From assembly GCF_030294945.1 (NCBI RefSeq), contig NZ_AP018448.1:2480001-2544000 (forward strand): DNA of 64,000 nt, read 5' to 3'. This document shows, one piece after another, positions 17,418 through 24,433 of this stretch (positions within the stretch are counted from its first letter, which is position 1; every line of letters begins with the position of its first letter). The position numbers and the translations under genes are program-made. The notes beneath the pieces were generated by a model that was not told the origin of the DNA, did not search any database, and was given only the letters and a program-made list of their open reading frames with translations. The stretch is from Streptomyces graminofaciens. Its GTDB lineage: Bacteria > Actinomycetota > Actinomycetes > Streptomycetales > Streptomycetaceae.

Positions 17418-17434
17418 GGTCCGCATGGTGGACC
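17418..17434. promoter_or_regulatory. Candidate IclR autoregulatory operator GGTCCGCATGGTGGACC
   Basis: The best palindromic copy of the element (GGTCC-N7-GGACC), 55 bp before the IclR start codon and nearly identical to 9974-9990. Its presence before the regulator itself suggests autoregulation and identifies the probable binding protein. Confidence 0.6.
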
Positions 17435-17488
17435 AGCATTGTTACTCTGGGGACTGGTGCAGGCCTGCCGAACCGTGCGAGGAGAGCA

Positions 17489-18232
17489 ATGCGAAGCGTC
17501 CTGACCGCTCTGCGGGTGCTGGAAGCCGTTTCCCAGCTGCAACCGGTGGGACTCAGCGAACTGAGTCGGCAGCTCGGCCTGCCCAAGACGACGGTCCAGC
17601 GGGGTCTTGTCGCCCTCGCCGAAGCCGGCTGGCTTGAGAGCGACCAGGCGGACAGCGCGCGCTGGATTGTCGCCACCAAGGCGTTCGTCGTCGGCAGTAC
17701 GGTCGCCAATCGAGGCAGCCTGCGCGACCGAGCCCTGCCCCATATGAACGCGCTCGCGGCTGAGGTTCAGGAAACCATCCACCTGATGATCCCTGACGGT
17801 CACCAGGCCGTGCTCATGGAACGCCTCGACAGCCCGCACCCCGTGCGCGCCTTCGCCCCTCTGGGCGCGCGCGCCCCCCTGCATGCCAGCTCCAACGGAA
17901 AGGCGATCCTCGCCCATCTGCCGGACGAGGAGGCAGCCCGCTACGTGGAGCACGGCTTGGCGGCCGTCACGGAGCGAACCATCACCGAGCCCGCCAAGCT
18001 CTACGAGGAACTGGCCCTCATCAGGAAGCGCGGCTACGCGGTTGCCAACGAGGAACTGCAGGACGGCGTGGTCTCCGTAGCCGCGCCCATCCTCGCCGCC
18101 GATGAACGCCCCGTCGGCTCCCTGTCCATCTCAGCGCCGAAGGCACGGATGCCCAGGACGCTCTGGTCCGACTACGGAAAAAAGGTCCACCAGGCAGCCA
18201 ACACCATCGCCGACGCTCCTTCGCCCCGATGA
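17489..18232 (+). CDS. IclR-family transcriptional regulator
   Basis: 247 aa. N-terminal winged helix (about 1-60; GLSELSRQLGLPKTTVQRGL) and a C-terminal GAF-like effector domain with APLHASSNGKAILAHLP and GYAVANEELQDGVVSVAAPI. IclR proteins sense aromatic or small-acid ligands. The ATG at 17489 follows GAGGAG. The palindromes at 9974, 15150-15186 and 17418 make it the likely regulator of both minus-strand operons of this block. Convergent with the DUF3500 gene. Confidence 0.9.
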   Translation: MRSVLTALRVLEAVSQLQPVGLSELSRQLGLPKTTVQRGLVALAEAGWLESDQADSARWIVATKAFVVGSTVANRGSLRDRALPHMNALAAEVQETIHLMIPDGHQAVLMERLDSPHPVRAFAPLGARAPLHASSNGKAILAHLPDEEAARYVEHGLAAVTERTITEPAKLYEELALIRKRGYAVANEELQDGVVSVAAPILAADERPVGSLSISAPKARMPRTLWSDYGKKVHQAANTIADAPSPR

Positions 18233-18258
18233 CCGGGTAGCCGATGTGCCGGTCGGTC

Positions 18259-19389
18259 CTACTTGTCGGGGACGCTCGAGCGGAGCCGTGTGGTCAAGTG
18301 GTGACCGGTGGCGCGTTCCCGTTCGTAGTGCTCGGCGAGGAGGTCGTGGCCGAGGTCGTTCCGGTAGTCCCGCCACATCGAGTGGATGTGGTTGCCGTTG
18401 TCGATGGCGTTGTCGAACTCGATCAGCACGGTGCTGCCTTGGATGCGGAAGTAGTGGGGGGTTCCGGGTTCCTGGCCGCCCGCCCAGCAGAAGTAGAGGT
18501 TGTCCAGTCCTTCACGTTCGACGCGGGCGAGTTGCTTGCGCGCGAGTTCACCGGGCATCCGCCAGAGGTAGGTCCCGACGAGTTCGACGAGTGCGTCGCC
18601 CTGGTCAGTGGTCAGGTCTTTGCCACAGACGCCCTTCGGATCGTCCTTGCTGAACTTCAGCGCTTCGCGGTCCTCGTCAGTGATCCGGTACCACGGGATA
18701 CCCAGGTCTTCGTGATCCGGGTATTCCACCTTGCCGATGAAGGGGACCTGCCGGGTGGCGTAGTCGGCAGGTGCCACCGTGTGGATCACCGTCTGGTCCC
18801 GCTGCACGGGCGTGAGTGAGCGCAACAGCGCGAAGGCCTGATCCTCCTCGTGCGCCAAGGGAGCGAGCAAGCCGGCACTGGCAGGCTGTGCCCCGAGGTT
18901 GCACGGGGTGACCGTCAGCCACCGCTGCCCGATGATGGTGTAGCTCAGGGAGATGTGGTGGCCCAGGAAGCGCCAACCCCAGGTGTCCTCGAAACCTGGT
19001 CGGCCGAAGAACGCGAGGAAGTACTGGTCGCTGTTGCGGAAGTCGCCCGTCGGTGCGCCCAGCATCTGCTGTTCGCGCTCGCGCAGGATGTTCTCCATCG
19101 CCATGATCTGCAGCACCTGGCTGTAGCCCTGCTCGCTCAGCGACGCCGCGAGAAGACTGTGCACGAGCGTGCGCTGGTGGGAGTTCAAGCCAGCCAGCGG
19201 CACCCCCTGACGATCAGGCTTGGGAATGAAGTCCCAGTCCACCCGGCCCGGGTCGTCCATGGAGAACTCGCACTCACGCCGCTGAGCGCCGTCCATGCTG
19301 TACAGCAACGCCCATGTGGTCACCAACATGCGGCGGATGGTCTCCGGTGCCTCGTAGACCTCTGTTGTCCCAGTCGTCTCGATCGTCAT
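18259..19389 (-). CDS. DUF3500-family protein
   Basis: 376 aa, cytoplasmic by appearance (no signal peptide). LNSHQRTLVHSLLAASLSEQGY, GDFRNSDQYFLAFFG, WGWRFLGHHISLSYTI and the C-terminal GTPHYFRIQGSTVLIEFDN with HIHSMWRDYRNDLG match the DUF3500 family as I know it. The His-rich blocks (GHHISL; NHIHS) look like possible metal or substrate sites. Biochemical role unknown. The ATG at 19389 overlaps the stop of the 90-aa upstream gene (ATGA), so the two are coupled. A promoter and palindrome lie before the pair and a GntR gene is next upstream. Confidence 0.8.
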   Translation of the reverse strand: MTIETTGTTEVYEAPETIRRMLVTTWALLYSMDGAQRRECEFSMDDPGRVDWDFIPKPDRQGVPLAGLNSHQRTLVHSLLAASLSEQGYSQVLQIMAMENILREREQQMLGAPTGDFRNSDQYFLAFFGRPGFEDTWGWRFLGHHISLSYTIIGQRWLTVTPCNLGAQPASAGLLAPLAHEEDQAFALLRSLTPVQRDQTVIHTVAPADYATRQVPFIGKVEYPDHEDLGIPWYRITDEDREALKFSKDDPKGVCGKDLTTDQGDALVELVGTYLWRMPGELARKQLARVEREGLDNLYFCWAGGQEPGTPHYFRIQGSTVLIEFDNAIDNGNHIHSMWRDYRNDLGHDLLAEHYERERATGHHLTTRLRSSVPDK

Positions 19390-19658
19390 GCCACACCGTC
19401 GCTGGCGGTCGTCTCGACATGTGCGCGGACACGGCCTTGCTCGTCTGTCCATCCCTGGCGTTCGGCGTATGCAATCATCGCCGCGAGCTTGTCCTGCCAT
19501 GCGTCATCCTCCGCACGCCCCGCCAGGTTCGTGAGCGTGTCCGGCTTCACCCATGCGTGCGTGGACGTGACAAGGACGACCTTGAACGCGGTGAAGTCCT
19601 CTTGTTCGCACATCTCGACGGTGGGAGGGACTCGTCGGGTGTCTACGCGGAGATACAC
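19386..19658 (-). CDS. Small conserved-looking protein coupled to DUF3500
   Basis: 90 aa from a GTG at 19658 with AAAGGAG 6 bp upstream. Sequence features: VEMCEQEDFTAFKVVLVTS in the first third and a C-terminal helix with DAWQDKLAAMIAYAERQGW. No family recognised. Its coupling to the DUF3500 gene suggests that the two products work together, perhaps as subunits or as enzyme and accessory protein. Confidence 0.7.
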   Translation of the reverse strand: MYLRVDTRRVPPTVEMCEQEDFTAFKVVLVTSTHAWVKPDTLTNLAGRAEDDAWQDKLAAMIAYAERQGWTDEQGRVRAHVETTASDGVA

Positions 19659-19709
19659 ACGCCACTCCTTTGAGGCAGGGACAGAGGGCGCGCAAGCAAA
19701 GTCATACTG

Positions 19710-19758
19710 TCAGCGCGCTGATATGTCACAAGTTAGATTTGAAACATCACTGTGTCAA
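19710..19758 (-). promoter_or_regulatory. Promoter and palindromic operator of the DUF3500 operon
   Basis: Minus strand TTGACA (19753-19758), 17-bp spacer, TAACTT (19730-19735), a good housekeeping-type promoter. Just downstream, around the expected start of transcription, is the 12-bp perfect palindrome TCAGCGCGCTGA (19710-19721), a candidate operator for the neighbouring GntR protein. Confidence 0.6.
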
Positions 19759-19774
19759 CCTGCTGCACCTGCGG

Positions 19775-20509
19775 CTATTGCGGGGTCGTCTTCCGCAGCG
19801 GTACGACCTCTGTCGCGACCACGGACGGCCAGCGTGCCAGCGTACGCAGGACCCGGTTGTGGGACTGCTCGATGTAGTACCGCGCGAACTCCGCGAACTT
19901 GTCACCGTCACGCAGGAGGAAGTTGTCCTTCCACCTGCCCAGAGGGACAAGCGGTTCCCCGTAGTCCAGCAGTTCGGAGTCGATGACCAGGATCCACACC
20001 CGTGTCAACTCTCCAGACAAACGGGCGCAGGTACTGATCATGTAGTCGTTGCGGGTGGCCTCGGCCAGGATGGTGAACATCTGGTCGATGATCTCGACAG
20101 TGCGTTGTGTGGCCTCTCGCGTGCGCCCCTGCTCCTTCGTCAGACTCGCAATTTCCGCGCCACAGGCGATGATGCGGTCGAGCTGCTCCTCAGTGGCGCC
20201 GACGACACCGCGACGGGCCACCTCCGGCCCGAGGACTGCCCAGAAGTCGAAGAGATCGTCGACCGCCTTGATGGTGAGGGGCTTGACCTGGTAGCCCTTC
20301 CTCGGAAGCGTGCGCACCAGCCCCTCGTGATCCAGGCGAGTAAGTGCGTCACGGATGGGCGACACCCCGAAACCCGTATCGGTCGCGAGCCGGCGTTCGG
20401 TGAGCCGCTCCCCCGGGGCCAGCCGACACCTGACGATGTCAGCCCGAATCCGGAGGTAGGCGGCTTCGCCGAGGGACCCCGTATCCAGCTCACGGTCACT
20501 CAAGGTCAT
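19775..20509 (-). CDS. GntR-family regulator (FCD/FadR subfamily)
   Basis: 244 aa. Winged helix with GSLGEAAYLRIRADIVRCRL, APGERLTERRLA, FGVSPIRDALTRLDHEGLV and PRKGYQV, then an all-helical FCD ligand domain. The ATG at 20509 is chosen because family similarity starts there and GAGG lies 4 bp upstream; an ATG at 20533 is an alternative. It precedes the DUF3500 pair on the same strand, with a separate promoter in between, and probably controls it. Confidence 0.88.
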   Translation of the reverse strand: MTLSDRELDTGSLGEAAYLRIRADIVRCRLAPGERLTERRLATDTGFGVSPIRDALTRLDHEGLVRTLPRKGYQVKPLTIKAVDDLFDFWAVLGPEVARRGVVGATEEQLDRIIACGAEIASLTKEQGRTREATQRTVEIIDQMFTILAEATRNDYMISTCARLSGELTRVWILVIDSELLDYGEPLVPLGRWKDNFLLRDGDKFAEFARYYIEQSHNRVLRTLARWPSVVATEVVPLRKTTPQ

Positions 20510-20520
20510 CGGTCCTCGTC

Positions 20521-20548
20521 TGTAGGTGGACATCTTCGTTAACCTACA
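20521..20548. promoter_or_regulatory. Inverted repeat before the GntR gene
   Basis: TGTAGGT (20521-20527) and ACCTACA (20542-20548) form a perfect 7-bp inverted repeat with a 14-bp gap, 11 bp upstream of the GntR start. A candidate autoregulatory site. Confidence 0.4.
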
Positions 20549-20706
20549 GGCTACATTGCACGGGACTGCCAGTGATGTGTCACTGCGGGGTAGTACCGCA
20601 CTACGAGGACAAGACGGTTTTGGGTGGAGCCGCACCGAGGGGCCGGCTCCGCCGGTGACGAGGGCATCCATCCCTTGGTCAGTAGCCGGTGTCGCAGTTG
20701 TGAGGG

Positions 20707-21030
20707 TTACTGCAGAGGTGAACTGACCGTCGGGCTCAAGCATGTGACCTCGACTCCAGTGATCTTCGACGGGTCGAATCCTTCGAGGTCGGCAAGGAAC
20801 TGGCCGGCGCCCGACTCACGGAGGCCGGCTCAGACGGGCGCCGCCAGCTCCGGACTCCGACCAAAGCGCTCGGCCAGTTCGGTGGGGTCAGCGCCCTCAT
20901 CCATCGACGCCAGCACGAACAGCCGTGGTTCCTTGTCGTCGGGGCTGGTCCAGAAGCCATGTGCGCGGATACCGGCCTTCGGGAAGAAGCCGTTCAGGTA
21001 CCGGGGATAGATCACATCCCGGCTGCACAT
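20707..21030 (-). pseudogene. Broken NIPSNAP-like gene with in-frame TGA
   Basis: One minus-strand frame reads from the ATG at 21030 through YPRYLNGFFPKAGIRAHGFW and RLFVLASMDEGADP to SPELAAPV. It then meets TGA at 20830-20832 and continues in the same frame with FLADLEGFDPSKITGVEVTC to TAA at 20707. The two halves together resemble a small NIPSNAP-type or antibiotic-monooxygenase-like protein. The family call is tentative. The nonsense codon and the adjoining transposase relic indicate a dead gene. Confidence 0.55.
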
Positions 21031-21059
21031 GGGCGCAGGTCCCGTCAGCGTTCGGTCCG

Positions 21060-21220
21060 CCCTGGGCCACCGCTTATCGCCGTTTCATGGGATGGTCCAC
21101 GGCCCGGGTGCGGGCAAAGCTGCACTGGCCTGGTCCTGGACGAATTCGGTTTCCGCGGTGAGCTGGACTGGTCGAGGTGCGCGATCGACCCGGCCGGCTT
21201 GCGGGCTCTCAAGATGGAGG
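21060..21220 (+). mobile_element. IS5-family transposase relic
   Basis: AYRRFMGWSTARVRAKLH in one plus-strand frame is continued, after a frameshift near 21125, by LVLDEFGFRGELDWSRCAID and then LRALK. This matches the end of the DNA-binding part and the first Asp of the DDE region (DWSRxAID) of IS5-type transposases. The rest of the gene is absent. Confidence 0.65.
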
Positions 21221-21256
21221 GATGGGGTGTGTCGCGCGGGGGCGGTCTGCAGTGGA

Positions 21257-22426
21257 TCAGCTGAGCCGTCGGGTGGGCTCGCGCGTGACGGCCCGGCCGA
21301 TGATCTCCTTCATGATCTCTGTGGTTCCCGCGTAAAGCGTGCTGGCACGGGCATCGAGGAACTCGCGCGCGATGGCGTACTCACGCATGAAGCCGTATCC
21401 GCCGTGCAGTTGCAGGCACTGCGAGAGCACGCGCTGCTGCAGTTCGGTTGTCCACCACTTGGCCATTGCCGCCTCGATGTCCGAGAGCCCGTCATGGACG
21501 TACTCGTCGATGCACCGATCGACGAAGACGCGGGCGACCTGCACCTCGGTGGCAAGCTCGGCAAGAGTGAAGCGAGTCGCCTGGAACGACGTCAGCGGCT
21601 GCCCGAAGGCATGGCGCTCAGTGGTGTGGGACAGCGCATGGCCGAACGCGCGTTCCATGCTCGCCACCGCGGTCACCGCCACGCTGAGCCGCTCGCGCAC
21701 CAGGTTCTGGCGCAGACAGCTGAGCGCTTCACCCTCCTTCCCGAGGAGATTCCCGCGCGGCACGCGGACGTTGTCGAAGAACAGTTCGGCCGTGTCCTGG
21801 GCAGCCAGGCCGATCTTGTCGAGTTTGCGGCCGCGGCTGAATCCGGGCATGTCGCGTTCCACCACGAACAGGCTGAGGTGCCCGCTGCGCGGTGCCGGAT
21901 CGGTCTTGGCCACGACGACAACCAGGTCGGCGAGGATGCCGTTGCTGATGAAGGTCTTGGTGCCGTTCAGGAGGTAGTCGTCGCCGTCGGGAACCGCGGT
22001 CGTGGCGATCCCTTTGAGGTCGCTGCCGGTGCCGGGCTCGGTCATGGCGAGGGCGGCCACGCGCTCGCCGGCGCACAACTGCGGGAGCCAGCGGGCCTTC
22101 TGTTGGTCGGTACACAACTCGTCCAGGTAGGGAGCAACGAGGTCGTTGAAGCCCGAGAGGCCCATGACTACCGAGGTCGCCCCCACACGGGTGAGTTCCT
22201 CGTTGATCACCACGCTGTAGCGGAAGTCCGGCTCGCCGCCCCCACCGTGGCGCTCGTCGACGCCCATGCCCAGCAGCCCCAGGGCGCCCGCCTTGGCGTA
22301 CAGCGCGCGGTCGACGACACCGGCGGCGTTCCACTCGTCGAGGTGAGGGGCCACCTCGCGTTCGGCGAAGTCCCGCGCCACGGACCTCAGTTGCTCGTGC
22401 ATCACGTCGAAGACATGTCGTTTCAT
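21257..22426 (-). CDS. Acyl-CoA dehydrogenase (long-chain/isovaleryl type)
   Basis: 389 aa flavoenzyme that introduces an alpha-beta double bond into an acyl-CoA. LAMTEPGTGSDL, TFISNG, and the C-terminal QLHGGYGFMREYAIAREFLD and YAGTTEIMKEIIGR are the signature blocks. Since the C-terminal YAGTTE lacks the YEG glutamate of medium-chain enzymes, the catalytic base is probably the Glu in VRERLSVAV, as in long-chain and isovaleryl-CoA dehydrogenases. The ATG at 22426 follows GGAGG. Single gene with its own promoter, convergent to nothing intact and next to the second PaaX-like regulator. Confidence 0.92.
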   Translation of the reverse strand: MKRHVFDVMHEQLRSVARDFAEREVAPHLDEWNAAGVVDRALYAKAGALGLLGMGVDERHGGGGEPDFRYSVVINEELTRVGATSVVMGLSGFNDLVAPYLDELCTDQQKARWLPQLCAGERVAALAMTEPGTGSDLKGIATTAVPDGDDYLLNGTKTFISNGILADLVVVVAKTDPAPRSGHLSLFVVERDMPGFSRGRKLDKIGLAAQDTAELFFDNVRVPRGNLLGKEGEALSCLRQNLVRERLSVAVTAVASMERAFGHALSHTTERHAFGQPLTSFQATRFTLAELATEVQVARVFVDRCIDEYVHDGLSDIEAAMAKWWTTELQQRVLSQCLQLHGGYGFMREYAIAREFLDARASTLYAGTTEIMKEIIGRAVTREPTRRLS

Positions 22427-22516
22427 CCGTCCTCCAGAACGGTTCGGAGGGGAGTGGGAAGCGAAGGTGCCGCAACGGGCCGCTCTCCGGAGCGGCGGCA
22501 GGCACGTCACGCCTTG

Positions 22517-22558
22517 ACGTTAGGCATACTTTCGACGACCGTCAATGAATCATCGAAA
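22517..22558 (-). promoter_or_regulatory. Promoter and operator of the acyl-CoA dehydrogenase
   Basis: Minus strand TTGACG (22540-22545), 17-bp spacer, TAACGT (22517-22522). An imperfect inverted repeat, TTTCGACGA (22530-22538) and TCATCGAAA (22550-22558), straddles the -35 element and is a candidate repressor site. Confidence 0.5.
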
Positions 22559-22611
22559 TTTGAAAACGGTCGGACGACCCGAAGGCGCCGTGACTCGCCG
22601 AACACATCGCG

Positions 22612-23487
22612 TCACGTATGTCGCACCAGGGTGCGGAATTCCTCGTACGCCGGTCGCTCCCACACCTCGTAGAGCCGACGGAACGTCATGGCCGACCTGG
22701 TGGCCGGCCAGTCCGGGCCCAGGTGTGCGGGGGGAAGTCCGGGATCCGCCCGCAGCAGGCGGAACCAGTCCGCCAACAGGGAGATGAGACGGGCCAGTTC
22801 GCCACCGCGGCGCTTCTCGGCGGTTTCCCAGCGGTCCAGGAAGGTCTGGTGCTCCCGGCGCAGGACATTCAGGTCCCAGACTCTGGCGATCAGGGCGGGC
22901 AGTTCCGTGGGGCGCCGTGGTGTCGCGGTGAACAAGTCGACCGTGGCAGTCAGTTCGTCCGCTTCGGGAAAGCCCGCCAGCACGTCCTCGATCTCGGGCG
23001 CTCCCGGGGCGATCCACACTCCGTCCCGCAGCGCGCCGAAGCCTGCCCAGGCGAGCCGCGCCCGCAGCCGGTATCGCAGGTCACGCCGACTTTCCGGAAC
23101 CGAGAAGCTCAGCAGCGTCCACTCGCCGAAGGCATGATCGAACGGGCGGGGGGACAGGACCCGGTCCCGGCCCCGGGTCAGCTGGGCACGCCCGGCGTCA
23201 CTGAGGTGAAAGGCGACCGTCCGCCCCTGCCGGACGCGGAGCAGCACGCCTCGCCGCACCATCCGGGACAGAACGGCCCTGGCGGCGCTCTCGTTCACGC
23301 CGACGTCGCCGAGAACCCGTACGAACACTTGCGACGGAATCGCCTCGCCGTGACCGTGATCAAGCACGACGGTTGCTACCAGAGCCAGGACAAGTTCCTG
23401 AGGCAGTCCGCGCGTGAGGTCTTCCTTGTCGGGATCGCCGGGCTCCTGCCTCGCGGCGTCCACATTCGCCGTTTCGTCACACGCCAC
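22612..23487 (-). CDS. PaaX-like transcriptional regulator (second copy)
   Basis: About 291 aa from a GTG at 23487 (AGGA upstream); the true start is uncertain and a GTG eight codons further in is possible. It shares with the PaaX gene at 264-1127 the winged helix (VNESAARAVLSRMVRRGVLL), the RPFDHAFGEWTLLSFSVPESRRD block, LAWAGFGALRDGVWIAPG and the C-terminal WDLNVLRREHQTFLDRWE. Probably controls the acyl-CoA dehydrogenase next door or a CoA-thioester pathway nearby. Confidence 0.82.
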   Translation of the reverse strand: MACDETANVDAARQEPGDPDKEDLTRGLPQELVLALVATVVLDHGHGEAIPSQVFVRVLGDVGVNESAARAVLSRMVRRGVLLRVRQGRTVAFHLSDAGRAQLTRGRDRVLSPRPFDHAFGEWTLLSFSVPESRRDLRYRLRARLAWAGFGALRDGVWIAPGAPEIEDVLAGFPEADELTATVDLFTATPRRPTELPALIARVWDLNVLRREHQTFLDRWETAEKRRGGELARLISLLADWFRLLRADPGLPPAHLGPDWPATRSAMTFRRLYEVWERPAYEEFRTLVRHT

Positions 23488-23534
23488 TTCGGCAGATCCT
23501 AGACGGTCGACACGGATACATCCAAAGACGCCGA

Positions 23535-24182
23535 TCAATGCCCTTGCGACGCGCCCAGCAGATAGGCGATGACCGCCGCCTGGAGCTGCTTCCTCAGCTC
23601 GGTCCATGGCAGGGGCCGATCCGACTCGAGGAACTCACCCTGGGTGACCCGGTGCGCCACAGCGGCGTAGACCAGGCGGTACGCGAAGTCGAGGGCGGCG
23701 GCCCGGTCGGAGTGAGCGATGGGTATGTGATCGAGAGCCTCGACGAAGCGGTGGTTGCCCTCGACGCTGACTCGCGAACCCAACGTCTTCACCGCATCAT
23801 GGCGGGTGCCGAGGAGAAGGAAGACACCCAGCAGGTGTTCGTGCGTCCGGAAGGCGTCGACGATCGCCCCCACCGCTTCGGCGACCTCGTCGGCAGGGTC
23901 CGGGAGGCTTCGCAGCCGCTCTGCGGACACCCGCTCTGCGATCTCGGCCCGGATCATGTCGGTGAAGGCGCGCTGAATGGCGTACAACAGCCCTTCCTTG
24001 TCACCGAAGTGCCGATAGATGCTGCCGACCGCCACGCCCGCGCGCTCGGCGACGGCAGCGACCGTGAGCGCGTCCACCCCGCCTCCTTCGAGCACCGTGA
24101 GCCCGGCACGAAGGATGTCCTGTTGCGAACGGCGACCGCCTTCCTGCAGAGCGGCCGGTCTACGCACGGTGGAGTCAGTCAC
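23535..24182 (-). CDS. TetR-family transcriptional regulator
   Basis: 215 aa from a GTG at 24182. HTH: SQQDILRAGLTVLEGGG, TVAAVAERAGVAVGSIYRHF, GDKEGLLYAI. The C-terminal part (FAYRLVYAAVAHRVTQGEFL, AYLLGASQGH) closely resembles the TetR gene at 48477-49118, and the N-terminus resembles the cut gene at 1-119. Divergent from the hydroxyquinol operon at 24434, with two GTGAA-N6-TTCAY boxes in between; the likely repressor of that operon. Confidence 0.9.
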   Translation of the reverse strand: MTDSTVRRPAALQEGGRRSQQDILRAGLTVLEGGGVDALTVAAVAERAGVAVGSIYRHFGDKEGLLYAIQRAFTDMIRAEIAERVSAERLRSLPDPADEVAEAVGAIVDAFRTHEHLLGVFLLLGTRHDAVKTLGSRVSVEGNHRFVEALDHIPIAHSDRAAALDFAYRLVYAAVAHRVTQGEFLESDRPLPWTELRKQLQAAVIAYLLGASQGH

Positions 24183-24206
24183 TCGCGCATCTTATCCGTC
24201 GGACTC

Positions 24207-24320
24207 TTGACGTTCATGTTGCCGTTATGTGAATCTCGATTCATTCGAAGGGCGACACTTGCTGTGCCTCACAGGCCAGATCTGTTGTCAACGTTGGCCA
24301 TGTTGTGAACCGTAATTCAC
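24207..24320 (+). promoter_or_regulatory. Promoter with two TetR boxes upstream of the hydroxyquinol operon
   Basis: TTGACG (24207-24212), 18-bp spacer, GAATCT (24231-24236). The box GTGAA-TCTCGA-TTCAT (24229-24244) overlaps the -10 element and a second box, GTGAA-CCGTAA-TTCAC, lies at 24305-24320. The same promoter form with a GTGAA box over the -10 occurs before the Rieske operon at 49314-49357. Confidence 0.55.
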
Positions 24321-24433
24321 GCGTGCCAGTTCTGATGCACATCGTCATCGGCTCAGAGGCCGATCGCCCCTTTCCCACTCCTCACGCCCAAACCCTCTCC
24401 CACAACGGCGCGGGGCTCTTCTGGAGGTGCACT

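Noticed and set aside
15336..17426. Minus-strand open frame of 696 codons opposite the LLM monooxygenase and alpha/beta hydrolase
   Set aside because: Low-complexity antisense frame. The plus-strand genes have complete active-site motifs and good starts.
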